17,476 bases of DNA from Desulfovibrio sp. (GTDB lineage: Bacteria; Desulfobacterota; Desulfovibrionia; Desulfovibrionales; Desulfovibrionaceae), in contig JAISNZ010000026.1 of assembly GCA_031275955.1 (NCBI GenBank), positions 1-17,476 on the forward strand, in the 5' to 3' direction. The number at the start of each line of letters is the position of its first letter. Position 1 is the stretch's first letter. The notes below the pieces were generated by a model. That model worked only from the letters and a program-made list of their open reading frames with translations. It did no database searches and had not been told where the DNA came from. This document shows positions 9,819 through 15,868 of the stretch, in pieces. Both the position numbers and the translations under genes were made by a program.

Positions 9819-10295
9819 TCAGAGTCGATCCGCCGGGGTGCGGAGCAGGGTGACAAAATCGTCCAGAACATTGAAGAGCATGATCAGGCAGCCGGCAGGG
9901 ATGGCGATGTAGACCCAGGACATGGGGATCTGCAGGGCCGCGGAGGTCTGGATGGAGGTCTTGATGACCAGCAATGTTCCCTGATAGACCATGAGGACCA
10001 GAAAACACAGGGTAAGGACGCCCGATGTCAGGCGAAAGGCTTTCAGCAGCCTTCCCCTGATCCGGGCGGTGATCATTTCGATCGCCATGTGCGCGCCTCT
10101 TTTGGCCACAATGGGCAGGGAGAGGAAGACCACCCAGACGAACATATAGCGGGCCAGCTCTTCCCCGTAGCTTGGCGTGTAGCTGAAACAGTAGCGGGTG
10201 ATCACCAGGGCGAAGATCCAGATCAGCATGGCGCCGATGAGGAAAGAGACGAACAGGCTGAGGAATTTTTCCACAGGTTGCAGCAAGGCTTTCAC
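9819..10295 (-). CDS. dctQ: TRAP transporter small permease DctQ (GTG start)
   Basis: This 158-residue protein has four predicted membrane segments, with the TRAP small-subunit core SYGEELARYMFVWVVFLSLP after the second segment, GAHMAIEM, and the C-terminal IAIPAGCLIMLF segment. It connects to DctM in the inner membrane and completes the transporter. The frame is open 57 codons further, but that extension is Pro/Gly-rich and palindromic. I chose the GTG at 10295 because AAGGAGG (10300-10306) is four bases before it and the protein then has normal DctQ length. It is followed closely by dctM. An unusually long gap separates it from dctP. Confidence 0.92.
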   Translation of the reverse strand: MKALLQPVEKFLSLFVSFLIGAMLIWIFALVITRYCFSYTPSYGEELARYMFVWVVFLSLPIVAKRGAHMAIEMITARIRGRLLKAFRLTSGVLTLCFLVLMVYQGTLLVIKTSIQTSAALQIPMSWVYIAIPAGCLIMLFNVLDDFVTLLRTPADRL

Positions 10296-10299
10296 AGAG

Positions 10300-10306
10300 C
10301 CTCCTT
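10300..10306 (-). promoter_or_regulatory. Ribosome binding site fixing the dctQ GTG start
   Basis: AAGGAGG on the minus strand lies four bases before GTG at 10295. No comparable site precedes the longer frame beginning at 10466, so this site decides the start. Confidence 0.85.
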
Positions 10307-10342
10307 GGGCGTCATCCCGAAATGCCGTAAAGGCGCCGGCCT

Positions 10343-10368
10343 GCCGGGCCTCCGCCCCGGACCCCGCC
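10343..10368 (-). repeat. GC-rich intergenic repeat, copy 1 (dctP-dctQ gap)
   Basis: Read on the minus strand, these 26 bases match 11644-11669 on the plus strand at 25 of 26 positions. The core GGGGTCCGGGGCGGAG is partly self-complementary. The opposite orientation in two gaps of one gene cluster suggests a REP-like dispersed palindrome. Confidence 0.75.
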
Positions 10369-10435
10369 AAGGGATGCCCCTGGCCTCCGCCCTCGCCCGG
10401 TTCCGGCGGGACGGACGGGGTATCTTTAGCGGGCG

Positions 10436-10495
10436 GAAGCCCGGGCGGGGTCCAAACCCCGCCCAAGCGCAGGACGCCTGGGCCTGAAGGCCCAG
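10436..10495. repeat. Two hairpins between dctP and dctQ
   Basis: One stem pairs GGGCGGGGT with ACCCCGCCC around CCAA. A second pairs CCTGGGCC with GGCCCAGG around TGAA. They lie 20-80 bases after the dctP stop. In the operon mRNA they would form stable stems that could protect the 3' end of the dctP message or reduce read-through to dctQM-tarD. No T-run follows either stem. Confidence 0.65.
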
Positions 10496-10514
10496 GTTGC
10501 CTTCCTGGCTGGCG

Positions 10515-11492
10515 CTATTTGGTGTTTACAACCTTATCGATAAGTTCCTGTCCTCCCTTGACCTTGTCGGCGAAGAATTTCCAGGTTCCCCTGGTCGCCT
10601 TGGCAAAGGCCTCCAGGTCAACCCCGTCGTTCACGGTGCAGGTGCCGGAGGCGTTGATCTTTTTGATGTAATCCGCCTCAAGCTCGCGGCAGAGGTCGCG
10701 CTGCCAGGCGGAAGCCTCCTCGGCGGCTTCCCGGAGGGCTTTTTGCTGATCAGGGGAAAGCTTGTTCCAGGAACTCACGGCGATGAGGATGGGCTCCGGG
10801 GAATAGGTGTGGGCGGTCAGGGAGACGTACTTCTGGACTTCAAAGAAGCGGGCCGTCCAGATCTGGGGCAGGGGATTCTCCTCTCCGTCAATGACTCCCT
10901 TCTGCAGGGCGGTGTAAATTTCGCCGAAGGCCATGGGCGTCGGGCTGCCGCCAAGGGCTTTGATCATTTCAATGTATACCGGCTGCTCCATGACCCGGAT
11001 CTTCAGCCCCCGCACATCCTCCGGCTTTCTGATGGGCTGGCGGTTGTTGGTCATGTGGCGGACGCCGTTTTCCATGAAGGCCAGGACCTTCAGGCCCTTC
11101 GCCTCTCCCAGCTTGCCGAGTTCCATGCCCACGGTGTCCAGGGCCTTGTAGGCATGGTACACGTCCCGGAAGATGAAGGGCAGATCAAAGACGCTCATTT
11201 CAGGGATAAAGTTGCCGAGAACGGCCGTGCTGGTCAGGGTCATGTCCAGGTTGCCGAGGGTCAGGCTCTCGATAAGGTCGCGCTGGCCGCCGAGCTGGCT
11301 GGAGGGGAAAACCTGGATCTGCACGGCGCCGTTCGTTTTCGCCTTGACAAGTTCTGCCATTTTTTCCGCTCCCTGTCCGTAGGGATGCTGCGGTTCGGCG
11401 ATATGCCCCAGCCTGAAGGTAACGGGAGCCGCGAAGGCGAAGGAAACGGTCAGCAACAAGGCCGTGAAAGCGGAACACAAGACACGGAACAT
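10515..11492 (-). CDS. dctP: TRAP transporter periplasmic solute-binding protein DctP
   Basis: This 325-residue protein starts with a signal peptide (basic MFR, hydrophobic to about residue 20, likely cleavage after AFA near residue 21), so it is periplasmic. The DctP fold is shown by FRLGHIAEPQHPYGQG, the FPSSQLGGQRDLIES segment, VFDLPFIF near residue 102, and LKIRVMEQPVY, whose R166 corresponds to the arginine that clamps the substrate carboxylate in this family. DGEENPLPQI (residues about 203-211) is the usual second ligand-site motif. It delivers an organic acid to DctQM. AGAGGAGG (11498-11505) precedes the ATG. A possible promoter lies about 60 bases upstream. Tartrate as ligand is inferred from the adjacent dehydratase. 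Confidence 0.95.
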   Translation of the reverse strand: MFRVLCSAFTALLLTVSFAFAAPVTFRLGHIAEPQHPYGQGAEKMAELVKAKTNGAVQIQVFPSSQLGGQRDLIESLTLGNLDMTLTSTAVLGNFIPEMSVFDLPFIFRDVYHAYKALDTVGMELGKLGEAKGLKVLAFMENGVRHMTNNRQPIRKPEDVRGLKIRVMEQPVYIEMIKALGGSPTPMAFGEIYTALQKGVIDGEENPLPQIWTARFFEVQKYVSLTAHTYSPEPILIAVSSWNKLSPDQQKALREAAEEASAWQRDLCRELEADYIKKINASGTCTVNDGVDLEAFAKATRGTWKFFADKVKGGQELIDKVVNTK

Positions 11493-11550
11493 GGGAGCCT
11501 CCTCTGGTTTGGTAGTTCACGGCGCGCGGGCGCTTCTTCGGATTTTCCCC

Positions 11551-11580
11551 TCTATAGCCCTTCTCTTCGGGATTAGGCAA
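11551..11580 (-). promoter_or_regulatory. Candidate sigma-70 promoter for dctP
   Basis: On the minus strand, TTGCCT (11580-11575) and TATAGA (11556-11551) are 18 bases apart, and a start about seven bases further on leaves a leader of roughly 50 bases before the dctP ATG. Similar CTTCNTTCGG-like sequences flank the -10 box. If real, dctPQM-tarD can be expressed separately from the dehydrogenase genes. Confidence 0.45.
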
Positions 11581-11643
11581 GAGGCGGGTTGAGGGGGTGC
11601 CGGGAGGGATCGACGCTGTCGAAAAATGAAAAGATATGCCCCC

Positions 11644-11670
11644 GGCGGGGTCCGGGGCGGAGCCCCGGCC
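11644..11670 (+). repeat. GC-rich intergenic repeat, copy 2 (aldehyde dehydrogenase-dctP gap)
   Basis: It contains the stem CCGGGGC-GGA-GCCCCGG and is the inverted partner of the copy at 10343-10368. It lies 45 bases past the aldehyde dehydrogenase stop. On the minus strand it is followed by a T-rich stretch (TTTTCATTTTT), so it might act as a weak terminator there. Confidence 0.7.
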
Positions 11671-11714
11671 GCCGGAGGCCGTACCTTGCCGCGCCGCGGG
11701 GGAGCGGGAGGCGA

Positions 11715-13067
11715 TCAGGCCGGTCCGCCCCGCAGAAGGGCCAGCTTTTCCCCGCTGAAGGGAGGATAGCGCAAGGGCATGTCCACAGTGCTGGACTGGT
11801 GCAGCACGCTTTTGATGTTGCTGAAAAAGTCAAAGCCGTATTTCCCGTGATAGCGTCCCATACCGCTTGTCCCCACGCCGCCGAAAGGCATGGCGGCCGC
11901 CGCCGCGTACAGAATCACGTCGTTCACGCAGGCGCCTCCGGAGGAAACGCGTTCCAGGGCGCGGGAGGCAAGGGCCTCATCTTCCGTGAAGAGGTAAAAG
12001 GCCAGGGGTTTTTCCCCGGCGCGGACAAAGTCCAGGGCCTGTTCCGGCTGGTCAAAGGCGAGCACCGGCAGGAACGGGCCGAAGATTTCTTCTTCCATGA
12101 GGGGGTGATCCTTTTCCGCGGCAAAGGCCAGGGGGGCGATTTTGCGCAGCCTTCTGTCGGCCCGGGCGCGCGCGGGCGCCATGTCCATGAGGCGGTTAAA
12201 GGCGGCCTCGGAGACGATCTGCGCGTAATCCGGGCTGAGCAGGGGGTCCGCGCCCAGCATCCCGGCAAAGGCCTCATTGACAAGCCTGATGAAGGGCTCG
12301 CGGATGGTTTTGTCCACAAGGGCATAGTCCGGCGCGATGCAGGTTTGTCCGGCGTTCAGCATTTTGCCCCAGGCTATGCGTTTTGCCGCCAGGGGCAGTG
12401 CGGCGTCTTTGGCGACCAGGACAGGGCTTTTTCCGCCGAGTTCAAGGCATACAGGGGTCAGGTGCCGCGCCGCGGCCTCCATGACGATTTTTCCCCCCCG
12501 CGCGTTTCCGGTGTAGAGGATGGCGTCAAAGCGTTCCCGCAGCAATTCCGTGGCTTCGGCGACGCCGCCGGCTACGAGCAGCGTCTCTTCTTCGGGAAGG
12601 CAGGCCAGGCATTCCCGCATGACCTCAACAACTCTGGGGGTGTCGGGCGAGGGTTTGAGCACGACGCAGTTGCCGGCGGACAGGGAGGTCAACAGCGGCA
12701 GAAAGCTGAGTTGCAGGGGATAATTCCAGGGGGCCAGAATCAGGGTCAGGCCGAGCGGCTCCCGGTAGATCCGGCAAATTCCCGGCTGCAGGGGCGGGGG
12801 GCTGGGCGGTTCCTCCGGCCGCGTCCATTCCCGCAGGTGTTCCAGTGTATAGTGCAGGCCGTCCAGAACCGGGCCCAGTTCCAGCATGCGGGATTCTCCC
12901 TCGCATTTGCCGAGATCGGCCCGCAGGGCCGCGATAAAGTCCTCCTGGCGGCTGGCCACGGCCGCGCCAAGGCGGCGAAGGGTTTCCTCCCGCGCGGCGA
13001 GCGGCCGGGTGGCGCCAGTCAGAAAATAGTCCCGCTGTCTTTGCAGCTGTGCGCTGTAGCGTGTCAT
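11715..13067 (-). CDS. NAD(P)+-dependent aldehyde dehydrogenase, class 3-like
   Basis: This 450-residue cytosolic enzyme oxidises an aldehyde to its acid. It fits the ALDH3 branch, which is shorter than the roughly 500-residue ALDH1/2 proteins. Key parts are N115 in APWNYPLQL, the cofactor-binding YTGNARGGKI near residue 185, general base E209 in LELGGKSP, nucleophile C243 in GQTCIAPDY, EEIFGPFLP, and the C-terminal MPFGGVGTSGMGRYHGKYGFD. The longer frame to 13187 is rejected because AAGGAG (13073-13078) sits five bases before the ATG at 13067, and MTRYSAQLQRQRDYF is a normal ALDH3 beginning. It follows the alcohol dehydrogenase gene by 106 bases, so the pair could convert an alcohol to an acid or run in reverse. 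The substrate is unknown. Confidence 0.94.
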   Translation of the reverse strand: MTRYSAQLQRQRDYFLTGATRPLAAREETLRRLGAAVASRQEDFIAALRADLGKCEGESRMLELGPVLDGLHYTLEHLREWTRPEEPPSPPPLQPGICRIYREPLGLTLILAPWNYPLQLSFLPLLTSLSAGNCVVLKPSPDTPRVVEVMRECLACLPEEETLLVAGGVAEATELLRERFDAILYTGNARGGKIVMEAAARHLTPVCLELGGKSPVLVAKDAALPLAAKRIAWGKMLNAGQTCIAPDYALVDKTIREPFIRLVNEAFAGMLGADPLLSPDYAQIVSEAAFNRLMDMAPARARADRRLRKIAPLAFAAEKDHPLMEEEIFGPFLPVLAFDQPEQALDFVRAGEKPLAFYLFTEDEALASRALERVSSGGACVNDVILYAAAAAMPFGGVGTSGMGRYHGKYGFDFFSNIKSVLHQSSTVDMPLRYPPFSGEKLALLRGGPA

Positions 13068-13072
13068 GGAAA

Positions 13073-13078
13073 CTCCTT
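13073..13078 (-). promoter_or_regulatory. Ribosome binding site fixing the aldehyde dehydrogenase start
   Basis: AAGGAG on the minus strand lies five bases before ATG at 13067. It supports the 450-residue protein over the 490-residue frame. Confidence 0.85.
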
Positions 13079-13095
13079 TATGGTTTGAGACCCCG

Positions 13096-13144
13096 GCCTT
13101 CAGGCCCAACCCCGCCCTGAAGGCCCATGCTTCCTTCTTGGTTG
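13096..13144. repeat. Inverted GGCCTTCAGG pair and repeat unit after the alcohol dehydrogenase gene
   Basis: GGCCTTCAGG (13096-13105) is mirrored by CCTGAAGGCC (13116-13125). The segment 13116-13144 also matches 10483-10511 at about 24 of 29 positions. Both copies lie just after a minus-strand stop codon (adh at 13174, dctP at 10515), which suggests a recurring 3'-end element. Confidence 0.65.
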
Positions 13145-13173
13145 TCCTTACCTGTCTTTGTCCGGATGGGACA

Positions 13174-14337
13174 TTATTGCCCGGCATGGGCGAAAAGTTC
13201 CCGGTACAGAGCGGCGACTTCCCCGGCCGTCGGCTGGCGCGGCGTTGTCACGGTGGAGAGTTCCTTGAGGGAGTCTTCCGCCATGACGGGGATCTTGTCC
13301 TTCGTCACGCCGGCCTGCGCAATCGTCGGAATGCGCAGGGTTTCCGTCAGGGTCTTGAGGGTGGAGCAAATGGCCGGGCCAAGAACCTCCTCTCCCCTGT
13401 TTTCCGTCTTCAGGCCCAGGGCCTCCGCCATGCGCCGGATTTTATGCCCCGGCACGCGGGACATGGAGTAGCGCATCCCCACGGCGAGACAGATGGCGTT
13501 GGCCAGGCCGTGCGGCACATGGCAATGCGCCCCCATGGGGTGGGCCATGGAGTGGACAATTCCCAGTCCTGTGTTGGAAAAGCAGCATCCGGCCAACTGG
13601 CAGCCCAGCATGATCTTGTCGCGGGCCTCCGTGTCCGCGCCGTTCCGGTAGGCCAGGGGCAGGCCGGCCGCAATCAGGGCGATGGCCTCGGGGGCCAGGG
13701 CGTCGGTGACGGGCGAAGCGGCTGTGGAGATATAGGCCTCCATGGCGTGCGTCAGGGCGTCCATGCCCGTGGAGGCGGTGAGGGCGGGGGGCAGGCCATA
13801 GGTCAGCTCCGGGTCGATCAGGGCGATGGACGCGGCCACGTTCCTGCCGAAAAAGACCATCTTTTTTTTGTTCTTTTCATCGGAGATAACGGCGGCCACC
13901 GTCAGTTCGCTGCTTGTGCCCGCGGTTGTAGGTATGGCGATATGCGGCAGACCCGGTTTGGGGACCAGATTAAGGCCGTCATAGCGGCGCAGCGGCCCTG
14001 GATTGGCCAGGAGGATATTGGCCGCCTTGGCCGTATCCATGCTGCTGCCGCCGCCGATACTGACAAAAGCGTCCGCCCCGAAGTCGCGGGCCTGCTCTGC
14101 CGCGGCATCCACCTGGAAATCCGGCGCGTTCGGCAGCACCTCGGCAAACAGGCGCACCTGCAAACCGGCCTCCTGCAGGCCGTTCAGGGGCGCATCCAGC
14201 AATCCCGCCGTCCGCACCCCAGGGTCGGAAACAAGGAAAATCCGTTTCGCCTCCTGGTTTTCCAGCAGGGGCACGAGCTGGCGGCTGACTCCACGGCCGA
14301 AATAAACCAGAGTGGGCAAGGTGAACATGGTTTGCAT
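13174..14337 (-). CDS. Iron-containing (group III) alcohol dehydrogenase
   Basis: This 387-residue enzyme fits the iron-dependent alcohol dehydrogenase family, which interconverts alcohols and aldehydes with NAD(P)(H) in the cytosol. The cofactor motif GGGSSMDTAKA is at residues 95-105, TTAGTSSE at 137-144, and the metal ligands are D193 and H197 (GMDALTHAMEAY), H262 (GIVHSMAHP) and H276 (VPHG), at nearly the positions of E. coli FucO. Length is normal. AGGAG precedes the ATG by six bases. It is the first gene of the cluster, followed by the aldehyde dehydrogenase gene. A strong terminator lies only about 50 bases upstream of its start, so its own promoter would have to be read through that terminator unless one is hidden in between. 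The substrate is not predictable. Confidence 0.95.
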   Translation of the reverse strand: MQTMFTLPTLVYFGRGVSRQLVPLLENQEAKRIFLVSDPGVRTAGLLDAPLNGLQEAGLQVRLFAEVLPNAPDFQVDAAAEQARDFGADAFVSIGGGSSMDTAKAANILLANPGPLRRYDGLNLVPKPGLPHIAIPTTAGTSSELTVAAVISDEKNKKKMVFFGRNVAASIALIDPELTYGLPPALTASTGMDALTHAMEAYISTAASPVTDALAPEAIALIAAGLPLAYRNGADTEARDKIMLGCQLAGCCFSNTGLGIVHSMAHPMGAHCHVPHGLANAICLAVGMRYSMSRVPGHKIRRMAEALGLKTENRGEEVLGPAICSTLKTLTETLRIPTIAQAGVTKDKIPVMAEDSLKELSTVTTPRQPTAGEVAALYRELFAHAGQ

Positions 14338-14384
14338 ATACGGCTCCTGGCGGTGAAAGGTTCCCGCGCCCGCGAGAAAGGCGC

Positions 14385-14418
14385 AAAAAAAAGACCGGGG
14401 CCGAAACCCGCGGTCTTT
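14385..14418 (-). terminator. Strong intrinsic terminator just upstream of the alcohol dehydrogenase gene
   Basis: Read on the minus strand, AAAGACCG-(C)-GGG (14418-14407) pairs with CCCCGGTCTTT (14400-14390) around TTTCGG, with one bulged base, followed by a run of eight Ts (14392-14385). It could end transcription of the nuclease gene, whose stop is 159 bases upstream, or act as an attenuator in the leader of the alcohol dehydrogenase gene. Confidence 0.85.
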
Positions 14419-14442
14419 GGTGACACAAGACTGTTGCAGCCG

Positions 14443-14523
14443 CTATGCGCGCGCGCCTGGACCCCGGGCCTGAATATGCCGGACGGGCCACCAGTTGGCG
14501 AGGACAAAGCGGGAAAGAGGCAT
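14443..14523 (-). CDS. Possible 26-residue leader peptide with tandem Trp codons
   Basis: A short frame, beginning MPLSRFVLANWW, ends at a TAG (14445-14443) 25 bases before the terminator stem upstream of the alcohol dehydrogenase gene. Codons 11 and 12 are both TGG. A GGAG lies 11 bases before the ATG, and the predicted transcription start is about 22 bases upstream. It has no resemblance to a known protein and would make sense only as a ribosome-stalling leader peptide. A chance frame in GC-rich DNA is a serious alternative. Confidence 0.3.
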   Translation of the reverse strand: MPLSRFVLANWWPVRHIQARGPGARA

Positions 14524-14551
14524 GGACCTGATCACTCCGTAATTTTTGCGG

Positions 14552-14580
14552 GCAATAGCCCCGGGCGGAAGTTTTGTCAA
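14552..14580 (-). promoter_or_regulatory. Candidate sigma-70 promoter with consensus -35
   Basis: On the minus strand a perfect TTGACA (14580-14575) is followed after 17 bases by TATTGC (14557-14552). The stop codon of the upstream nuclease gene lies inside the -35 box. Transcription would begin near 14545 and run through the small frame and the terminator towards the alcohol dehydrogenase gene. The -10 box is weak (three of six). Confidence 0.5.
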
Positions 14581-15158
14581 GGGCGCGGAGAACTCCCCGG
14601 TTCAGCGGTCCTTCCAGCGGGGAGATCGTTTCCTTCCTTTTCCGGGATCTCTTTCTGTCTCCAGATCCAGGGCGGCGTCGGTTCCCTGTCCGCCCACAGT
14701 CCGGCCTTGCTCTCCCTGGCCGTCCGCTCCAATTCCCGCAGGCGGTCGCAGATATCCGCCCTCGCGCACAGTTGCGGGCAGACCCAGGCAAGCCCTTCCC
14801 TGACCAGCCAACTGTTGAGCATCTCCCGTCCCGGCGCGGCCACGAGGGCTGCCCCGTTGCCGTAGCGCTCAGGATCAACAGGATCAACCGGATGGACATT
14901 GACCTCCCTGCCGAGCACGGCGTCCGCCGTTGCCTGCCGGGCGCGGGCGCCATAGGGCTGATCCCGCTCAGGGCAGTCAATGCCGTAGAGGTTGATCCTG
15001 ATCCCCGTCTTTGTCCGGCCCGGCTCGACGGTAAGGGCGTCTCCCTCCTCGACCGCGATCACGCGGCCGGGCCAGGCGCCGGCAGGCGCGGGCAGGAGGA
15101 AGAGAGAAAGGAAGAGAAAAAGAACGGAGGCAAGGAACTTTACAGCGTTGTCAGGCAT
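14577..15158 (-). CDS. Secreted thermonuclease-like protein (SNase domain)
   Basis: This 193-residue protein has a signal peptide (charged start, long Leu/Phe core, likely cleavage near residue 28 in PAGA-W), then a staphylococcal nuclease-like domain. SNase proteins cut DNA and RNA with Ca2+. The catalytic set appears complete: D40 in EEGDALTV, R54, D61 and E64 in RINLYGIDCPE, and R98 in ERYG. The second half has the cysteine-containing VCPQLCARADIC segment and the KAGLWAD...PPWIWR ending common in bacterial members. A short in-frame duplication (HPVDPVDPERYG) precedes the catalytic arginine. GAGG lies about ten bases before the ATG. The tail after residue 170 is charged and without a recognised domain. 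It is followed by the alcohol dehydrogenase leader. Function beyond a secreted nuclease is unknown. Confidence 0.88.
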   Translation of the reverse strand: MPDNAVKFLASVLFLFLSLFLLPAPAGAWPGRVIAVEEGDALTVEPGRTKTGIRINLYGIDCPERDQPYGARARQATADAVLGREVNVHPVDPVDPERYGNGAALVAAPGREMLNSWLVREGLAWVCPQLCARADICDRLRELERTARESKAGLWADREPTPPWIWRQKEIPEKEGNDLPAGRTAEPGSSPRP

Positions 15159-15190
15159 CGCGGCAAACCTCGAATATTTGGCGTAGTTCC

Positions 15191-15215
15191 TTTGAGGGGG
15201 CGTCGCCCTCTCAAA
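15191..15215. repeat. Hairpin between the TM2 gene and the nuclease gene
   Basis: TTTGAGGGGGC (15191-15201) pairs with GCCCTCTCAAA (15205-15215) around GTC, with one mismatch. It resembles the stem after the adhesin gene at 3752-3793. It lies between two minus-strand genes and has no T-run, so it is more likely a processing or stability element than a terminator. Confidence 0.6.
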
Positions 15216-15283
15216 CTCCAGCGGCGTGGCGTCATGCCCCGCACCCCCAGTAGCCCGGTTTCAGGGCGCGCCGCGCCCTTGCC

Positions 15284-15583
15284 CTATTGGGACAGGACTT
15301 TCCCGTCACTGTCCGTGAACTTGCCGGTAATGAGAAAAATGAAGTCCACGAACGTCCATATCCCCAGACCGCCCAGAGTCACAAGCTGCAATATGCCGGT
15401 TCCTGTTTTTCCGACATAAAAACGGTGGACCCCGAAAAGTCCGAAGAACAAACACAACAGCGCGCCTGTCGCCCTGTTCTTCGGGCTGGCGCCGCGCATG
15501 GCCGCCAACGCGTTGGGGTGGCCGCAACTCGGGCAGGCGGCGGCCTGATCGGACATTTCTCTCCCGCAATTACTGCAAAACAT
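15284..15583 (-). CDS. Zinc-ribbon plus TM2 domain membrane protein
   Basis: This 99-residue protein starts with a small zinc ribbon, with C3 and C6 (CSNC) and C17 and C20 (CPSC). A TM2 domain follows: KNRATGALLCLFFGLFGVHRFYVGK from residue about 35, then a second membrane segment with LGGLGIWTFVDFIFLI. TM2 domains are two-helix membrane hairpins joined by a short turn. Their role in bacteria is not established. AAGGAG lies eight bases before the ATG. It reads towards the nuclease gene and is divergent from the RlpA gene, with 285 bases to the RlpA start chosen here. The identification of domains is firm; the function is unknown. Confidence 0.9.
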   Translation of the reverse strand: MFCSNCGREMSDQAAACPSCGHPNALAAMRGASPKNRATGALLCLFFGLFGVHRFYVGKTGTGILQLVTLGGLGIWTFVDFIFLITGKFTDSDGKVLSQ

Positions 15584-15754
15584 GTTCCCTTCTCCTTATC
15601 CTCTCCACAAGCGCCGGTTCGATCCCTGGCCAAGGCGATCTTTCCCCGGCGAAACCGCGCCTGTATACCCTATTTTGCCGCAATCGTCATCCTTTCACTG
15701 GACTGTCAACAGGAACGCGGTCTGGGCTGTCGATAGTAAATTAAGTTGACCGTT

Positions 15755-15782
15755 ATAGGTGGCAAAAAATAGGTGGCAAAAA
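15755..15782. repeat. Perfect 14-bp tandem repeat upstream of the RlpA gene
   Basis: ATAGGTGGCAAAAA occurs twice back to back without mismatch. The second copy contains a GTG that opens the longest RlpA frame, but no ribosome binding site supports that start. The pair is flanked by TTGACC (15746-15751) and TTGACA (15785-15790). It may be an operator or a short duplication scar. Confidence 0.8.
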
Positions 15783-15868
15783 ACTTGACAACCAGCGGAT
15801 TCCAGGTCACTGTTTGCTTTTTCAGGAACATTTCCCCCACAATGACGGCCCTTCTCCCTGGTTTTTTT

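Noticed and set aside
10296..10466. N-terminal extension of DctQ by 57 residues
   Set aside because: The Pro/Gly-rich extension covers hairpins, and the strong AAGGAGG just before GTG 10295 gives a normal-length DctQ.
7428..10487. A 1,019-codon open frame on the plus strand
   Set aside because: It is antisense to the tartrate dehydratase and TRAP genes, is rich in Gly, His, Asp and Gln with no domain, and arises from the codon bias of GC-rich genes on the other strand.
14419..14545. Possible tRNA or small structured RNA upstream of the alcohol dehydrogenase gene
   Set aside because: I found no cloverleaf, no T-loop GTTC and no CCA end. The structure is better described as a leader with a terminator.
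13066..14865. A 599-codon open frame on the plus strand
   Set aside because: It runs antisense through the alcohol dehydrogenase gene and its terminator and has no recognisable domain.
14880..14910. Short direct repeat (GGATCAAC) inside the nuclease gene
   Set aside because: It stays in frame and encodes a VDP-VDP duplication before the catalytic Arg. It looks like local coding variation and not an inserted element.
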